Assembly (NCBI GenBank): GCA_014381825.1
Contig: JACNKX010000039.1
Coordinates: forward strand, 106,387-170,386
Source of the DNA: Planctomycetota bacterium
Lineage (GTDB): Bacteria; Planctomycetota; Planctomycetia; Pirellulales; Pirellulaceae
Reading direction: 5' to 3'
DNA length: 64,000 bases
Shown: one piece after another, positions 27,903-38,004 of the stretch
How the letters are laid out: every line of letters starts with the position of its first letter
How positions within the stretch are numbered: position 1 is the first letter of the stretch
Notes under the pieces: generated by a model
Database searches by the model: none
The model's input: only the letters and a program-made list of their open reading frames with translations
Told to the model about the DNA's origin: nothing
Made by a program: the position numbers and the translations under genes

Positions 27903-29486
27903 TCACTCCCATTCAATCGTCGCTGGCGGTTTCGAGCTGATATCGTAGCAGACGCGGTTCACGCCCTTCACCTCATTGATAATGCGAGTCGAAATGCGCG
28001 CCAACAATTCATAGGGCAAATGCGACCAGTCCGCGGTCATGAAGTCATCTGTGTTAACTGAACGAACAGCAATCGCGTTTTCATAAGTCCGAGCATCCCC
28101 CATTACGCCAACGCTCTGCACGGGCAGCAATACGGCGAACACTTGCGAAGTTTCGCGATAAAGTCCCGCAGCTTTGATCTCTCCGACGACGATGGCATCT
28201 GCTTCACGAAGCACATCGAGCTTCTCGCGCGTGATGTCGCCGAGACAGCGAACGGCCAGGCCAGGACCGGGGAACGGATGACGCCAAACGAGATCGGGCG
28301 GCAAGCCTAATTCAAGGCCCAACTTGCGGACTTCGTCTTTAAATAAATCGCGTAACGGCTCGACCAATTCGAAACCAAGTTCATCGGGCAGCCCACCGAC
28401 GTTGTGATGCAGCTTGATCGTCGCGGCCGGTCCATCCGGTGCCGCGCCACTCTCGATAACATCCGGATAAAGAGTGCCTTGAGCAAGGTACGTTGCATCT
28501 TCGATTTTCGCCGCTTCCTCTTTGAAACATTCGATAAAGGCGTGTCCGATCCGGCGTCGTTTCTCTTGCGGTTCGGTAATGCCCGCGAGTGTCGACAGGA
28601 ATCTCTCCTCACCGTCGACGACGTGCAAATCTGCTTTAAAGTGTTCGGTGAACTCCAATATCACGGCAGCCTGTTCGTCCTTTCGGAGCAATCCGTTGTC
28701 TACGAGAATGCAGGAAAGCTGCGAGCCGATTGCTTCGTAAAGCAACGCAGCCGTCACCGCCGAATCGACTCCACCCGACAGCCCGCAGATAACCCGCGAA
28801 TCACCGATACGTTCGCGCAATGCGTCGATTGTCTCTCTGGCAAAGTCTCCGAGGTGCCAAGTGCCTTTGCAGCCACAAATCGAAATCAGAAAGTTATGAA
28901 GTAGCGTCCCGCCGAGTGGGGTATGAGTCACTTCGGGATGGAACTGGATGCCATAAACAGGAAGCGAGCTGTGCTTCACGGCTGCGATCGGGCAAGTGCT
29001 TGTTTTCGCTAACGGCATGAAGTCGTCGGAGACTTGAGCGACCTGATCACCGTGGCTCATCCACACGTCCGTCGCTTCCGGCATCCCGGCAAACAGATCT
29101 GAGTGTGAGGTGACTTCGACTCGTGATCTCCCATACTCGCGCGACGGAGTGTTCTCGACTTGCCCACCTAACGCATTGCACGCCAACTGCATGCCGTAGC
29201 AGATCCCAAGTACTGGAATCCCGATCTCAAAGATCGCCGGATCACACTGCGGGGCACCATCCTCATACACACTAGAGGGACCACCCGAAAGGATCAAACC
29301 TCGCGGCGAATGCTTTCGGATTCTCTCCGCCGTAATGTCGTGCCGAACGATCTCGCAGTAGACGTTCTGTTCGCGCACGCGTCGCGCGATTAACTGAGCA
29401 TACTGCGAACCGAAGTCGATAACTAAGACGCGCTCGTCCGCCACGCTGACCGGCACAACATCATGAGAAGCAGCAGTCGTACTCAT
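27903..29486 (-). CDS. guaA: GMP synthase (glutamine-hydrolysing)
   Basis: The 527-residue product has an N-terminal class I glutamine amidotransferase domain with GICYGMQLA (Cys near residue 94). An ATP-pyrophosphatase domain with [12 protein letters not shown] near residue 235 follows, then the dimerisation domain ending KPPATIEWE, the usual GuaA C-terminus. It converts XMP to GMP using glutamine and ATP. An N-terminal extension of about 17 residues precedes [10 protein letters not shown]. The 296 bases upstream, to the divergent helicase gene, show no other gene. Confidence 0.97.
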   Translation of the reverse strand: MSTTAASHDVVPVSVADERVLVIDFGSQYAQLIARRVREQNVYCEIVRHDITAERIRKHSPRGLILSGGPSSVYEDGAPQCDPAIFEIGIPVLGICYGMQLACNALGGQVENTPSREYGRSRVEVTSHSDLFAGMPEATDVWMSHGDQVAQVSDDFMPLAKTSTCPIAAVKHSSLPVYGIQFHPEVTHTPLGGTLLHNFLISICGCKGTWHLGDFARETIDALRERIGDSRVICGLSGGVDSAVTAALLYEAIGSQLSCILVDNGLLRKDEQAAVILEFTEHFKADLHVVDGEERFLSTLAGITEPQEKRRRIGHAFIECFKEEAAKIEDATYLAQGTLYPDVIESGAAPDGPAATIKLHHNVGGLPDELGFELVEPLRDLFKDEVRKLGLELGLPPDLVWRHPFPGPGLAVRCLGDITREKLDVLREADAIVVGEIKAAGLYRETSQVFAVLLPVQSVGVMGDARTYENAIAVRSVNTDDFMTADWSHLPYELLARISTRIINEVKGVNRVCYDISSKPPATIEWE

Positions 29487-29782
29487 CGCTCACCTACCCT
29501 TCCTGCACTCATTGCAATTGGCCAGCCGTGGCCTTACGCAACGGGCAACGAAACCTCGCATTATAGGATTGGATTGCCGGGGCGAATAGTCCCGACTCTG
29601 TCGCAAGAACAACGCTGGATGCTTAACGTTTCCCGCTGACCCACTGCTTCCATCCTTGCCTCGGATTGCCGAAGAGCTGACAATGTGCAGCTCATTTGCG
29701 ACAGTCTTCGAACGGCAGCTTAAGCTGGGCCTGGCGAGCGACCGTCGCATCGCCAGTCAGTGCTTCATCGGACTAGCACGAG

Positions 29783-32593
29783 ATGCCAGATTCCTCCGCG
29801 CCAGGCCACGCATCGTCTGCCAACGCGACGATTCGATTTCTGCGTTCTTGCTACCAAGCGGATAACCGCGAGATGGCCGTGGCAAACTTGCTAAAGCAGA
29901 GCGTCCGCCATTTGACGTTTCTCGAAGGTGAAGAGCATCTCTTATGCGAGATGCTCTCGCGCGTGCCACTGGATCGCGAGCAAGCGATCGTGGCACAGAA
30001 GGAAGCCCATTTGCATCAGCGCGAGAAGTCGCTGTTGTATTGCGCGTTTCCGATTGTGGGGCAGTTGAAGGACGGTGATAGCCGAGCGCGATCGTTGTGC
30101 GCCCCCCTGCTCTTCTATCCTGCAACGCTGAACATCGATGAGCATGCCGCATTTATTGAAGTCGACTTGACCCGGCAGCGGGTGAACACTCCGATCCTGA
30201 GTGCCATCCTCGCGCTGGGCGACAATACAAGTGTTGAATTGGGCGATCTACTTAACGAATTGCCGCAAGCACCGTTTAAGCAAAGCGAAGTACAACTTCT
30301 CATTGCCTTACTACATGATTCGATTCCTCATTTGGATGCTTGGACACTTGCACAGTTCCCGCAGTTGCATGACGAGACGCAAGTGCGCGATGCCATTCGT
30401 CAGGCCGAAGCAAGTGCCAGTCAATTCGCGTGTCTACCGGCTTGTGCCATGGGGCTCGTGGCCAACTCACCAGACACACGCGGCGTATTATTCGAACTCG
30501 AAGAGTTGGCAAATAGCCAGAGTCTGTCGACGCCGCTGAAAGTTGCAGTCGAAGGATTCGCATCGAAGCCACAACGTTCCGCTCCAACTAGGCCCCGCGT
30601 TCCAACCATCCTCAGCCGGCAGCAGCAGTGCGTCCTTCGTTCCGCGGCCACGGCGCCGCTGTCATTAATCGTCGGGCCTCCGGGGACAGGCAAGTCGTAT
30701 ACGATCGCGGCTACGGCGATCGATCACTTGAGCCGCGGCGAGTCCGTACTCGTTGCGTGCCGCACGCAGCAGGCCGTGGACGTAATCGGCGACATGCTCG
30801 ACAAGCTTCTCGGGCCGAACCAATGCGTAATTCGTGGCGGCCAGGGGCACAATCAACCTGCTCTGAAAGAATTCCTCGAGCAGATTCTGCAAGGGATTCG
30901 ATCACGAATCCGGACAGCCAAGTCGGATCATTCAATGGACGCACGGCGACCGAATCGAGAACTGAAAGTACTGGAAAGGCAGATCTCGAAACTCGAAGCT
31001 GCGATCAGTCGACAGCTGAGCGCAGAGCAGCGTTGGGGAGAACTGGCGACCGCCAATGGCAATGGCTTTGTCGCGCGAACTGTCAACAACTGGAGACTTC
31101 GCTGGCTTGAACGCCGTCTTCATAACCAGATTCCGATTTGGGAGCGGATCGCGCGGTACCAGGGAGCGCTCCGAGAGTCCGATGTAGTGATTCGCGAACT
31201 CCTAAAGGAAGGCCTCGATCGACGTATCGCAGCGAGCCTTAAAGCACATCGCCAGGATCTGACGACGTTTCTGAAGTCACTTCGTTCGCGAAGTAGCACG
31301 CGGCAACAAGAGCTGTTCTCGGAAGTCGATCCACGTGTGCTTTTCGGCGCGTTTCCAATTTGGTTAACCGCGATCCCGGAGGCGTCACGGATCATTCCAC
31401 TTCAATGGGAGTTGTTCGATGTTGCGATAATCGACGAAGCGACCCAGTGCGATATGGCGAGCTGTATGCCGATCTTTCAACGGGCCAAGCGGGCCGTCGT
31501 CGTAGGTGATCCGCAACAATTGCGTCATGTTTCCTTCCTGTCGAACGAGCGTTTAAGCCGGCTGGGAGAAGAGTTTGAGCTGAGTGAAGATCAACGGCAG
31601 CAATTCCACTACCGCAATAAGAGCATTCTCGATTTGCTCAACGAACGCATCGCCTCGCAAGATCACGTGCAATTTCTCGACGAACACTTTCGCAGTATGC
31701 CACAGATCATTCGCTTCAGTAACGAACAATTCTATGCCAATTCGCTGTCAGTAATGCGACTCTCGCCTGAAACCGAAGCGGCGCGCTGTGTCGTTCCAAT
31801 CTTCGTTCCTGATGGCCAAAGGGACGGCGGTGCCAATCAGGTTGAAGCGGGGGCAGTCGTTGACGCGTTGACCGACTTAGTCGAATCGCAAGTTTCGCTT
31901 TCGCCTCAAGCCTGTCAAACGATCGGCGTACTATCGCCATTTCGCGACCAGGTGGACCTGATCACGAAACAACTCGAGAAGCGATTGCCGTTAGATGCGT
32001 TTGAGCGCCATCGATTACGAGTCGGTACTGCGCATGCGTTTCAAGGTGACGAGCGGGACGTCATGTTCTTGTCGTTGGCAATTGATGCCGATTCACATTC
32101 AGCGTCCCTGCGGTTTTTGGAGCGCCCCAATTTGTTAAATGTCACAATCACGCGCGCACGACACTTACAATACGTCTTTCATTCCGTACCAATCGCAGAA
32201 CTTCCCTCCAAGTCACTCCTTCGACAATATCTCCACTCGATCAGCCAGCCTCTCAATCCACGTCCACGCAAGGTCGATGTCGAAGGGGATCGCTTCATGC
32301 GGGAAGTCCAGAACGAGTTGAGTGAACGAAAGTTTCAAACATGGCCGGAGTATGAGCTTGCTGGTCAGCACATCGATCTCGTCGTTGGACGAGCTGGAAA
32401 GACTCTTGGCATCGACTTGATCGGCTATCCGGGACAGTACGGTCGAGTACTCGATCTAGAACGCTATCGCATTTTGCAACGGGCGGGATTTCCCCTGTTC
32501 CCCTTGCCATACTCTCGTTGGCAACAAGATCGCAGCGGTTGTTTGTCCGCGATCGAGTTGCTCTTTCCCGTAGCGGACTCGTCGCTCTCGTGA
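29783..32593 (+). CDS. SF1 (UPF1/DNA2-like) helicase with C-terminal nuclease-like domain
   Basis: The 936-residue product starts with a helical region of about 270 residues of unknown fold. An SF1 helicase core follows: Walker A GPPGTGKSYT near residue 298, then a long Arg/Lys-rich coiled-coil insertion (about 370-500). Walker B is IIDEATQCD near residue 550, GDPQQLRHVSF follows it, then GTAHAFQGDERDVMFLS and ITRARH near 788. The last 100 residues (RFMREVQNELSERKF, GQHIDLVVGRAGKTLGIDLIGYPG) look like the REase-fold domain seen at the end of many such helicases. The Lys of a PD-(D/E)xK site is not obvious, so it may be inactive. Related helicases occur in anti-phage loci, but this gene stands alone. 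Confidence 0.82.
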   Translation: MPDSSAPGHASSANATIRFLRSCYQADNREMAVANLLKQSVRHLTFLEGEEHLLCEMLSRVPLDREQAIVAQKEAHLHQREKSLLYCAFPIVGQLKDGDSRARSLCAPLLFYPATLNIDEHAAFIEVDLTRQRVNTPILSAILALGDNTSVELGDLLNELPQAPFKQSEVQLLIALLHDSIPHLDAWTLAQFPQLHDETQVRDAIRQAEASASQFACLPACAMGLVANSPDTRGVLFELEELANSQSLSTPLKVAVEGFASKPQRSAPTRPRVPTILSRQQQCVLRSAATAPLSLIVGPPGTGKSYTIAATAIDHLSRGESVLVACRTQQAVDVIGDMLDKLLGPNQCVIRGGQGHNQPALKEFLEQILQGIRSRIRTAKSDHSMDARRPNRELKVLERQISKLEAAISRQLSAEQRWGELATANGNGFVARTVNNWRLRWLERRLHNQIPIWERIARYQGALRESDVVIRELLKEGLDRRIAASLKAHRQDLTTFLKSLRSRSSTRQQELFSEVDPRVLFGAFPIWLTAIPEASRIIPLQWELFDVAIIDEATQCDMASCMPIFQRAKRAVVVGDPQQLRHVSFLSNERLSRLGEEFELSEDQRQQFHYRNKSILDLLNERIASQDHVQFLDEHFRSMPQIIRFSNEQFYANSLSVMRLSPETEAARCVVPIFVPDGQRDGGANQVEAGAVVDALTDLVESQVSLSPQACQTIGVLSPFRDQVDLITKQLEKRLPLDAFERHRLRVGTAHAFQGDERDVMFLSLAIDADSHSASLRFLERPNLLNVTITRARHLQYVFHSVPIAELPSKSLLRQYLHSISQPLNPRPRKVDVEGDRFMREVQNELSERKFQTWPEYELAGQHIDLVVGRAGKTLGIDLIGYPGQYGRVLDLERYRILQRAGFPLFPLPYSRWQQDRSGCLSAIELLFPVADSSLS

Positions 32594-32631
32594 CACTTCC
32601 TATCTCGTTGTCGGGATGAGAATCGAGGGCT

Positions 32632-33453
32632 ATGATGATGCCTTCAGCGGTGGAACGACCGCAGCCGCCGCAGGAAAGCATCGACACCGTGCAGATTCTG
32701 TTAACCAACGACGATGGCATTTACGCTCCCGGCTTAGCCGCGATGGAACGCGAGTTGCGATCGATTGGCGACGTTTGCGTCGTTGCACCAGCGACGGAAC
32801 AAAGTGGCGTTGGGCATTCGATCACCTTCCTGAATCCGCTGATTTGCAAAGAGGTTTACGATGGTGATCGAAGACGTGGATGGGCCGTCGAAGGAAGTCC
32901 GGCCGATTGTGTGAAGCTTGGGATATTCGAGCACTGTCCCCAGCGGCCTGCTGTCATCATCAGCGGAATCAACGGCGGATTGAATGCTGGGATCAACGTT
33001 CTGTATTCCGGAACCGTCGCCGCCGCGATCGAAGGGGCTTTTTTCGGGATCACGAGCATCGCTGTCTCGCTCGAGTTCGACGAACACGCCCAATTCGAGA
33101 AAGCCGCCCACATAGCTCGTGGCGTCATCGAACAGATTCTCGCTACCAAGAGCAAGGAACCGCAGCTTTACAACTTGAACATCCCTACTTCAGCGATCGA
33201 CAACCCGCAGGGATTACGAGTCGTCCCAATGGGAGTCGAGCGTTACGGCGAACACTATATCAAACGAATTGATCCCAAAGGACGACCGTACTACTGGGCG
33301 ACAAACGAACCGCCGCCCCAGCCTGGCGAGCATGAGACCGATCTCACCGCACTTGCCGGGGGATTCGTGACGCTAACTCCGCTACAATACGACATGACAA
33401 AGCGTCCGGTCTTAACCGAGATGCAAGATTGGAAACTTACACTTCCGGAATAA
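32632..33453 (+). CDS. surE: 5'/3'-nucleotidase SurE
   Basis: The 273-residue product has the metal site LLTNDDGIYAPGL (residues 23-35), VVAPATEQSGVGHSITF, and SGINGGLNAGINVLYSGTVAAAIEGAFFGI, all diagnostic of SurE. It removes phosphate from nucleoside monophosphates. An N-terminal extension of about 20 residues precedes the usual start. Three ATGs lie in tandem (32632, 32635 and one upstream in another frame), with GAGGG close before them. The lipoprotein gene follows within 12 bases of the stop. Confidence 0.95.
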   Translation: MMMPSAVERPQPPQESIDTVQILLTNDDGIYAPGLAAMERELRSIGDVCVVAPATEQSGVGHSITFLNPLICKEVYDGDRRRGWAVEGSPADCVKLGIFEHCPQRPAVIISGINGGLNAGINVLYSGTVAAAIEGAFFGITSIAVSLEFDEHAQFEKAAHIARGVIEQILATKSKEPQLYNLNIPTSAIDNPQGLRVVPMGVERYGEHYIKRIDPKGRPYYWATNEPPPQPGEHETDLTALAGGFVTLTPLQYDMTKRPVLTEMQDWKLTLPE

Positions 33454-33464
33454 GGATGTTGGAC

Positions 33465-33908
33465 ATGCGATATCAAGCTCTTGCTGCCGTGTTGCTCGTT
33501 ACTTTGCTCGTCGGCTGCGTTCCGGCTCCACAAACCACGTCAACCCCGCCGGCACAACCCGCTGCGCCAACACCATCCGCCGACGCACCGCCCGTGCCCA
33601 TGGAACGCGTTGTCGCCGAAGCTGGCGTTGGCAAAAAGGGCCAGGGTTTAAAGAATGAAACCGGTATGGTCGTCGAACCCGTGAAGCAGTTGATCAAATT
33701 CGAGCAGAAAGCGGTGTTCGATTTGCAGATCAAGCCGGCACTCGAGTTTTACAAGGCTTCGAACGGAGCCTACCCCAAGACTCACGACGAGTTCATGGAA
33801 AAGATCATCAAGGCGAACAGCATTCAACTGCCTGAACTCCCTGCAGGTCAGGACTACGTCTTCGATCCCGAGAAAGCCCAACTGATGGTCGAACGGCCGC
33901 AGCAGTAG
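33465..33908 (+). CDS. small lipoprotein of unknown function
   Basis: The 147-residue product starts MRYQALAAVLLVTLLVGC, a lipoprotein signal with lipobox LVGC (Cys18). A Pro/Ala/Thr-rich linker is followed by a globular part with VFDLQIKPALEFYKASNGAYPKTHDEFMEKII. That segment resembles the soluble part of type II secretion pseudopilin-like proteins, in which a helix precedes NGxYP. AAGGA precedes ATG 33465 at good spacing; ATG 33456 is an alternative. It is probably co-transcribed with surE. A lipid-anchored envelope protein is supported; the role is unknown. Confidence 0.75.
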   Translation: MRYQALAAVLLVTLLVGCVPAPQTTSTPPAQPAAPTPSADAPPVPMERVVAEAGVGKKGQGLKNETGMVVEPVKQLIKFEQKAVFDLQIKPALEFYKASNGAYPKTHDEFMEKIIKANSIQLPELPAGQDYVFDPEKAQLMVERPQQ

Positions 33909-33917
33909 CACGCACGA

Positions 33918-34679
33918 TCATTCTTGCGGTGTCGAGTTCGCTTCAAACGGACAGACTGGTAACTTCGTTTGGTGATCGTCCACGCGTTCGCTGCCTGGAT
34001 CACGACCTTGAAAGTAGTCCTTTTGCCAGCCGCGTTCGAGAACTTCGCGGTTGCCGGCTGCCATCTGACGATGGAACTCATCTCGATCATCGCTCCATCG
34101 GCGATAACTCTCTGCTAACTCCGGATTGCACTGGAGTTTTTCCATTCGCGGCGTTAGTTCGTCGAGCAAGCCACGCGGGTAGGGGACGATCATGCAGATC
34201 GGCTCGCCGCGTTCGAATCGGACCAGATGGTCCGCTCGGGTCAGTTTCCAATTCATCGTGAAGGAAGCCGATGTCCAATCGGTTTCGACGATACCTTCTA
34301 ACGCTTGAATCCCGTCGCGGGGCCAATTCGATGGGCCCTTTACCCAGAGATTCACATCTTGAGGCGTTCGGATCAGGTATGGCAGGTTGAAAGTGATCGT
34401 TCCATGTCCAAACAGACTGGAGATGCGATCATCGGGTTGGGCATCATCAAAGACCAGTGTCGTGTCGCGAACATGGGGCCCGCCATTCCAGCGCACACAG
34501 AAGCTCGATGGGTTACAAATCAACCAACCGGCTTGATTCGCCAATGCCAGCGGGAGGCAGCGATAAGCAAAACGCTGCTGCGTATCGTCCATCCAACGCC
34601 GTGTCTTCGGTGCAGGAATGAGCGGCATGTCGGTCTGCGTATAGATTTCGTAGGCGATGATTGCTTTATTGTGGCTCAT
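33918..34679 (-). CDS. DUF6065 family protein
   Basis: The 253-residue product has the features I recall of DUF6065: IPAPKTRRWMDDTQQRFAYRCLPLALANQAGWLI near the start, FGHGTITFNLPYLIRTP in the middle, and FERGEPICMIVPYPRG later. Many conserved Trp and Pro residues are present. The biochemical function is unknown. Members often stand beside oxygenase- or halogenase-type genes, which fits the JmjC/cupin and sulfotransferase genes just upstream on the same strand (gaps of 36 and 21 bases). A tailoring role in a small-molecule or peptide pathway is inference only. Confidence 0.75.
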   Translation of the reverse strand: MSHNKAIIAYEIYTQTDMPLIPAPKTRRWMDDTQQRFAYRCLPLALANQAGWLICNPSSFCVRWNGGPHVRDTTLVFDDAQPDDRISSLFGHGTITFNLPYLIRTPQDVNLWVKGPSNWPRDGIQALEGIVETDWTSASFTMNWKLTRADHLVRFERGEPICMIVPYPRGLLDELTPRMEKLQCNPELAESYRRWSDDRDEFHRQMAAGNREVLERGWQKDYFQGRDPGSERVDDHQTKLPVCPFEANSTPQE

Positions 34680-34715
34680 GGGGCACCCGCCATTCGTTGT
34701 TAGGCGTCGTTTCGA

Positions 34716-35738
34716 TCAGATCTCACCATACGATTCATAGAACGATGCAAAATCATTTCGTACTCGAAAGTTGGCACAAGTCAGTGTGATCGTTACATCC
34801 AATCCGCGAACATGATGCCACCAGCCAACCGGCAGAAAGAACAACTCACCTGGATGAAGTGTGACGTCGTGAATTTTGACGTTGCGGAACTGTGGATACT
34901 CGTCGTAATCGATGTTGTCGAGATCGACCTTCGAGTAACAGTGCAAATGGTTGTAAATGTTTGGTTGATGGAGGGGCGAGATCAGCTTCAACTGTTTGCG
35001 ACCGACCACTTGAGCCATGAAGTTGTTCGTCAGATCGTGATGTACTGGTGTCACGGTGCCCGCCGGTCCGAACCAAAAGAACATGCGGTCATCCGACTGG
35101 CTGACGTCCAAATAGCCAGGCAACTGATCAAAATCATCTCGCAATGTATCGAGGATCTGTCCGTTGGCGCAGGCATTGTTCGCGGTCATATAGAAATCGT
35201 TCGTCGCGTCTGTCTGGAACACCGAATCCACGTAGTCAGCAAAGCGAATTGTTGACTCGTGCGCTCGGTTCTCGATTTCGTAGCGGGCGTTTGAATTGCG
35301 ACGGGCTTGGATCTGTACATTCTGTTCGCCACAGCGCTGCTTCAGGTACTCCGGCGTCCACCGTTGGATCGCCGCCCAGTTTCTCATCGCATCGGTCAGA
35401 ATCACGGGGCGGTTGCGGTAGTAATACTGATCCAGAAACTCGTCGGTCGACACACCTTCGCGTCGCTGCACTTCCCACGACGGATCTTCGTTCTCCAAAA
35501 TCCGCAGTGTATCGAAGACCCAATCGCGTTTCTTCAGTTGTCGCCCCAAAGATCGTGCGGCCTCGACGTACGGATGCACTGCGGCGGCATCGACTTCGAG
35601 TCGAGCCAACGGTTCGGGAAAGCCGTTCTCGACCAACACACGAGTCAGATCATCGGGAGAGCCATCGCGAAGCACATTCTCGGCAATCCACTTCTTCCAG
35701 GATGGAGGGATGAATAATTTGTTGCTATCCGTTTTCAA
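34716..35738 (-). CDS. cupin-like/JmjC Fe(II), 2-oxoglutarate-type oxygenase
   Basis: The 340-residue product has a helical N-terminal region and then the JmjC/cupin_8 core. It includes PVILTDAMRNWAAIQRWTPEYLKQ, FFWFGPAGTVTPVHHDLTNNFMAQVVGRKQ with the HxD pair near residue 232, and PGELFFLPVGWWHHVRGLD with the distal His near 306. These are the expected iron ligands. Family members hydroxylate proteins, peptides or small molecules. The first 100 residues (SWKKWIAENVLRDGSPDDL) look like a partner- or substrate-binding module. It sits between the DUF6065 and sulfotransferase genes, probably in one operon. Confidence 0.88.
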   Translation of the reverse strand: MKTDSNKLFIPPSWKKWIAENVLRDGSPDDLTRVLVENGFPEPLARLEVDAAAVHPYVEAARSLGRQLKKRDWVFDTLRILENEDPSWEVQRREGVSTDEFLDQYYYRNRPVILTDAMRNWAAIQRWTPEYLKQRCGEQNVQIQARRNSNARYEIENRAHESTIRFADYVDSVFQTDATNDFYMTANNACANGQILDTLRDDFDQLPGYLDVSQSDDRMFFWFGPAGTVTPVHHDLTNNFMAQVVGRKQLKLISPLHQPNIYNHLHCYSKVDLDNIDYDEYPQFRNVKIHDVTLHPGELFFLPVGWWHHVRGLDVTITLTCANFRVRNDFASFYESYGEI

Positions 35739-35759
35739 TGGGCGTCCCTCGGGCAGTGC

Positions 35760-36656
35760 TTACGTTGTCGATCTTTCTTCGCCAGCATGTGGATCACGAA
35801 CGGTGTTGGTCGTCGCGGCCAAGTCTGGAAGATCATAACCGGCGACACGCATGGCCGCGCCGTGATGCTCGATCACAGCTGCGGCCTGGCTTGATGAAAG
35901 AACTTTACGCCACCGGTCAACTTCTCCATGTCGAAAGAAGCGACCACTACGAGCAACGTCGCTGGCTTCCGCGAATCCATATTCGTCCTCGGCTCGTCGC
36001 ACGCGTTCGAACGATGTCAGATCAATCGCCCGGCGCAATCTCGCGTCGTCGAACTCCCAATTTAAGAACCGAACCAGTTCACCGAACGTATCGTATGGAT
36101 TGGCTTTTAGATCTTCATAACGGAGGACCAGCACTGGGAACTCGTCGTTGTTGTTGATCCATGTTTCGACGTGATGACTCCAGGTTCCAACATACTGAGC
36201 TGCATGCTTGGCTGTCGCGCCGAGTCGATGCCGAGGCTGGTTCATCAATTCAATTGTTTCGTCGAATGACTTGTTGGTGTGGTCAGCTAACGAGTCGACG
36301 ACATCCAATGGATTGCGAATGAGATAGATCGCGGAGCGCGTGTAACGAGAGAAGATCAACCTGCGATGGTCGCGATTCAGACGAGCGTTGTGCGTCTTGA
36401 CGACGCATCGCCCGATGTTTTGTGCGAGTCGTTCTTGCGCCGCTTGACGATTGGCGTCGATGTCCTCGTCCGTGAGTTCGGCGGCTGGCTTGCCGGCACG
36501 GTCGGCAAACAACGCCAGTAAACTCTCTGAACGAGAGTACCGACTGATCTGTTTCAGGTCAAAGGTTTCGCCGCCAGAGAGGTACGCGGCGATAAACGCC
36601 CGCGTCCAGGTGTTGCCAGACTTAGGGAACGACGCCAGCCAAACCAATGTTCTCAT
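35760..36656 (-). CDS. PAPS-dependent sulfotransferase
   Basis: The product of about 298 residues opens MRTLVWLASFPKSGNTWTRA, with the 5'-phosphosulfate loop FPKSGNTW at residues 10-17. The 3'-phosphate binding segment FSRYTRSAIYLIRNPLDVVDSL follows, with VLRYEDLKANPYDTF later. It moves sulfate from PAPS to a hydroxyl or amine; the acceptor is unknown. The first gene of a three-gene reverse cluster, it lies 21 bases before the oxygenase. ATG 36656 was chosen because the motif then lies at the usual distance; the upstream frame enters a palindromic repeat region. Confidence 0.88.
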   Translation of the reverse strand: MRTLVWLASFPKSGNTWTRAFIAAYLSGGETFDLKQISRYSRSESLLALFADRAGKPAAELTDEDIDANRQAAQERLAQNIGRCVVKTHNARLNRDHRRLIFSRYTRSAIYLIRNPLDVVDSLADHTNKSFDETIELMNQPRHRLGATAKHAAQYVGTWSHHVETWINNNDEFPVLVLRYEDLKANPYDTFGELVRFLNWEFDDARLRRAIDLTSFERVRRAEDEYGFAEASDVARSGRFFRHGEVDRWRKVLSSSQAAAVIEHHGAAMRVAGYDLPDLAATTNTVRDPHAGEERSTT

Positions 36657-36736
36657 AATTCTTCGAACCAAAGGGTGTGGCGCAGCCGCACCATACGCCA
36701 AACGTGGTCATCACTCGGAGAAGTTGTGAATTTATT

Positions 36737-36828
36737 GTAGGCCGGACCAAGCGCAGCGCCGTTCCGGCGGAACGGTTGCTCCAATCGCCGGGTATTGCCG
36801 GAACTGCGCTTCGCTTGGTCCGGCCTAC
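36737..36828. repeat. REP-like palindromic element (92 bp)
   Basis: GTAGGCCGGACCAAGCG (36737-36753) pairs perfectly with CGCTTGGTCCGGCCTAC (36812-36828). Just inside, AGCGCCGTTCCGGC matches the complement of GCCGGAACTGCGCT with one mismatch, so nearly the whole 92 bases fold into one long hairpin. This form, a GC-rich extended palindrome between genes, is typical of dispersed REP/MITE-like repeats. Only one copy is in the window. Confidence 0.8.
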
Positions 36829-36876
36829 TTGATGGATATTCGATTTTGTCACGACCTCGGAGCGCGGTGGATACGA

Positions 36877-37968
36877 TCAATAATCCCCTACCGTGTTGCC
36901 ATCCTGATTCGCCAATAAGTATTCGTAGGTGCTGTCGACTGCGGCGTTGCCTTGCTGTACCGAAGCGGTCGACAACGGGTTAAAACTCCAAGCCGTATTC
37001 AATCCAGTGTCGTCATAGCCCGCGGTTTCAATGGTCTCGCTGATGAAACGAACGCTGCCATCGACGAGACTGAACATCGAGCCACCGGGATGTTGGCTCG
37101 AAAAGCCTCGCATCGCTCCGGTCTCTGGGTTGGAGGATGGGGAATTCGATGCGATCGCCGCATGATCCGCATTAATCCGGACCACGCCACATCCCATGAC
37201 GTCCCCTTCGTACTCGGCCTGATCGACTTGCCGTCGTCCATAGACCAATCCTCCGCCGGTCACCACGATCGCGTTGCCGCCTCCGCCTTGTTTCAGTTGC
37301 CAACGCCGTTCCCCCAAGGCAATTACGTTGCTGGTTCCGTCCAGCACGTCTCGAAAGGCCTGTCCTTGGTTATCGAAAAACATCCCCCGATAAACGGCTC
37401 GTCCCGAAAGACCGGCAATCGTCGGTCCGCGCCAAAATCTCGCCGTTTCCAGCGCACTGTTACTCGCCACATAGTTCGACGTCGCGCTGGCAAAAGTGCC
37501 CGCGAGCTGCCGACTCGTATTCAGGTCGGGCCCGACATCAGATGGGCAACGAAACACAGTGGCCTTGGTCTGCAAAACATCAGCGTGCAGTGTGATCGCA
37601 TCGTTTCCCGCATTCTCCAACCACGTATTTCCGACGCTCATCACATCGACGGTATTCCCTCCTTCAATAAATCGTTGCACAAGAGTCCCCCAACTCCACT
37701 TCGCATCCGCCAGCCGGGTGTTGTTGGGGCGATTCGGAGTCGCATTATGCTTCCAAAGAAAGGCCGGCGGAAACGTCTTGAACGAATCGTGATAGTTGTG
37801 ACACGCCAGCGTCAATTGTTTCAGATGGTTGCTGCACTGCATCCGTCGCGCCGCTTCGCGAGCTGCTTGGACGGCAGGCAGCAGCAAGGCAACCAAGATG
37901 CCAATGATCGCAATGACCACGAGCAGTTCAACGAGGGTGAAACCTCGGGAGCGTTGATGATGAGTCAT
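36877..37968 (-). CDS. DUF1559 protein with prepilin-type N-terminus
   Basis: The 363-residue product starts with a short basic leader and [35 protein letters not shown], a type IV pilin-like cleavage and membrane motif, then [19 protein letters not shown]. The C-terminal part has [22 protein letters not shown]. All are hallmarks of DUF1559, a family greatly expanded in planctomycetes and processed like pseudopilins. It probably sits in the envelope; individual functions are unknown. It is flanked by palindromic repeats on both sides, suggesting it is a stand-alone unit. Confidence 0.92.
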   Translation of the reverse strand: MTHHQRSRGFTLVELLVVIAIIGILVALLLPAVQAAREAARRMQCSNHLKQLTLACHNYHDSFKTFPPAFLWKHNATPNRPNNTRLADAKWSWGTLVQRFIEGGNTVDVMSVGNTWLENAGNDAITLHADVLQTKATVFRCPSDVGPDLNTSRQLAGTFASATSNYVASNSALETARFWRGPTIAGLSGRAVYRGMFFDNQGQAFRDVLDGTSNVIALGERRWQLKQGGGGNAIVVTGGGLVYGRRQVDQAEYEGDVMGCGVVRINADHAAIASNSPSSNPETGAMRGFSSQHPGGSMFSLVDGSVRFISETIETAGYDDTGLNTAWSFNPLSTASVQQGNAAVDSTYEYLLANQDGNTVGDY

Positions 37969-38004
37969 GGTATCGAATCCAAGTGCTATGAGAATGAATG
38001 GTGT

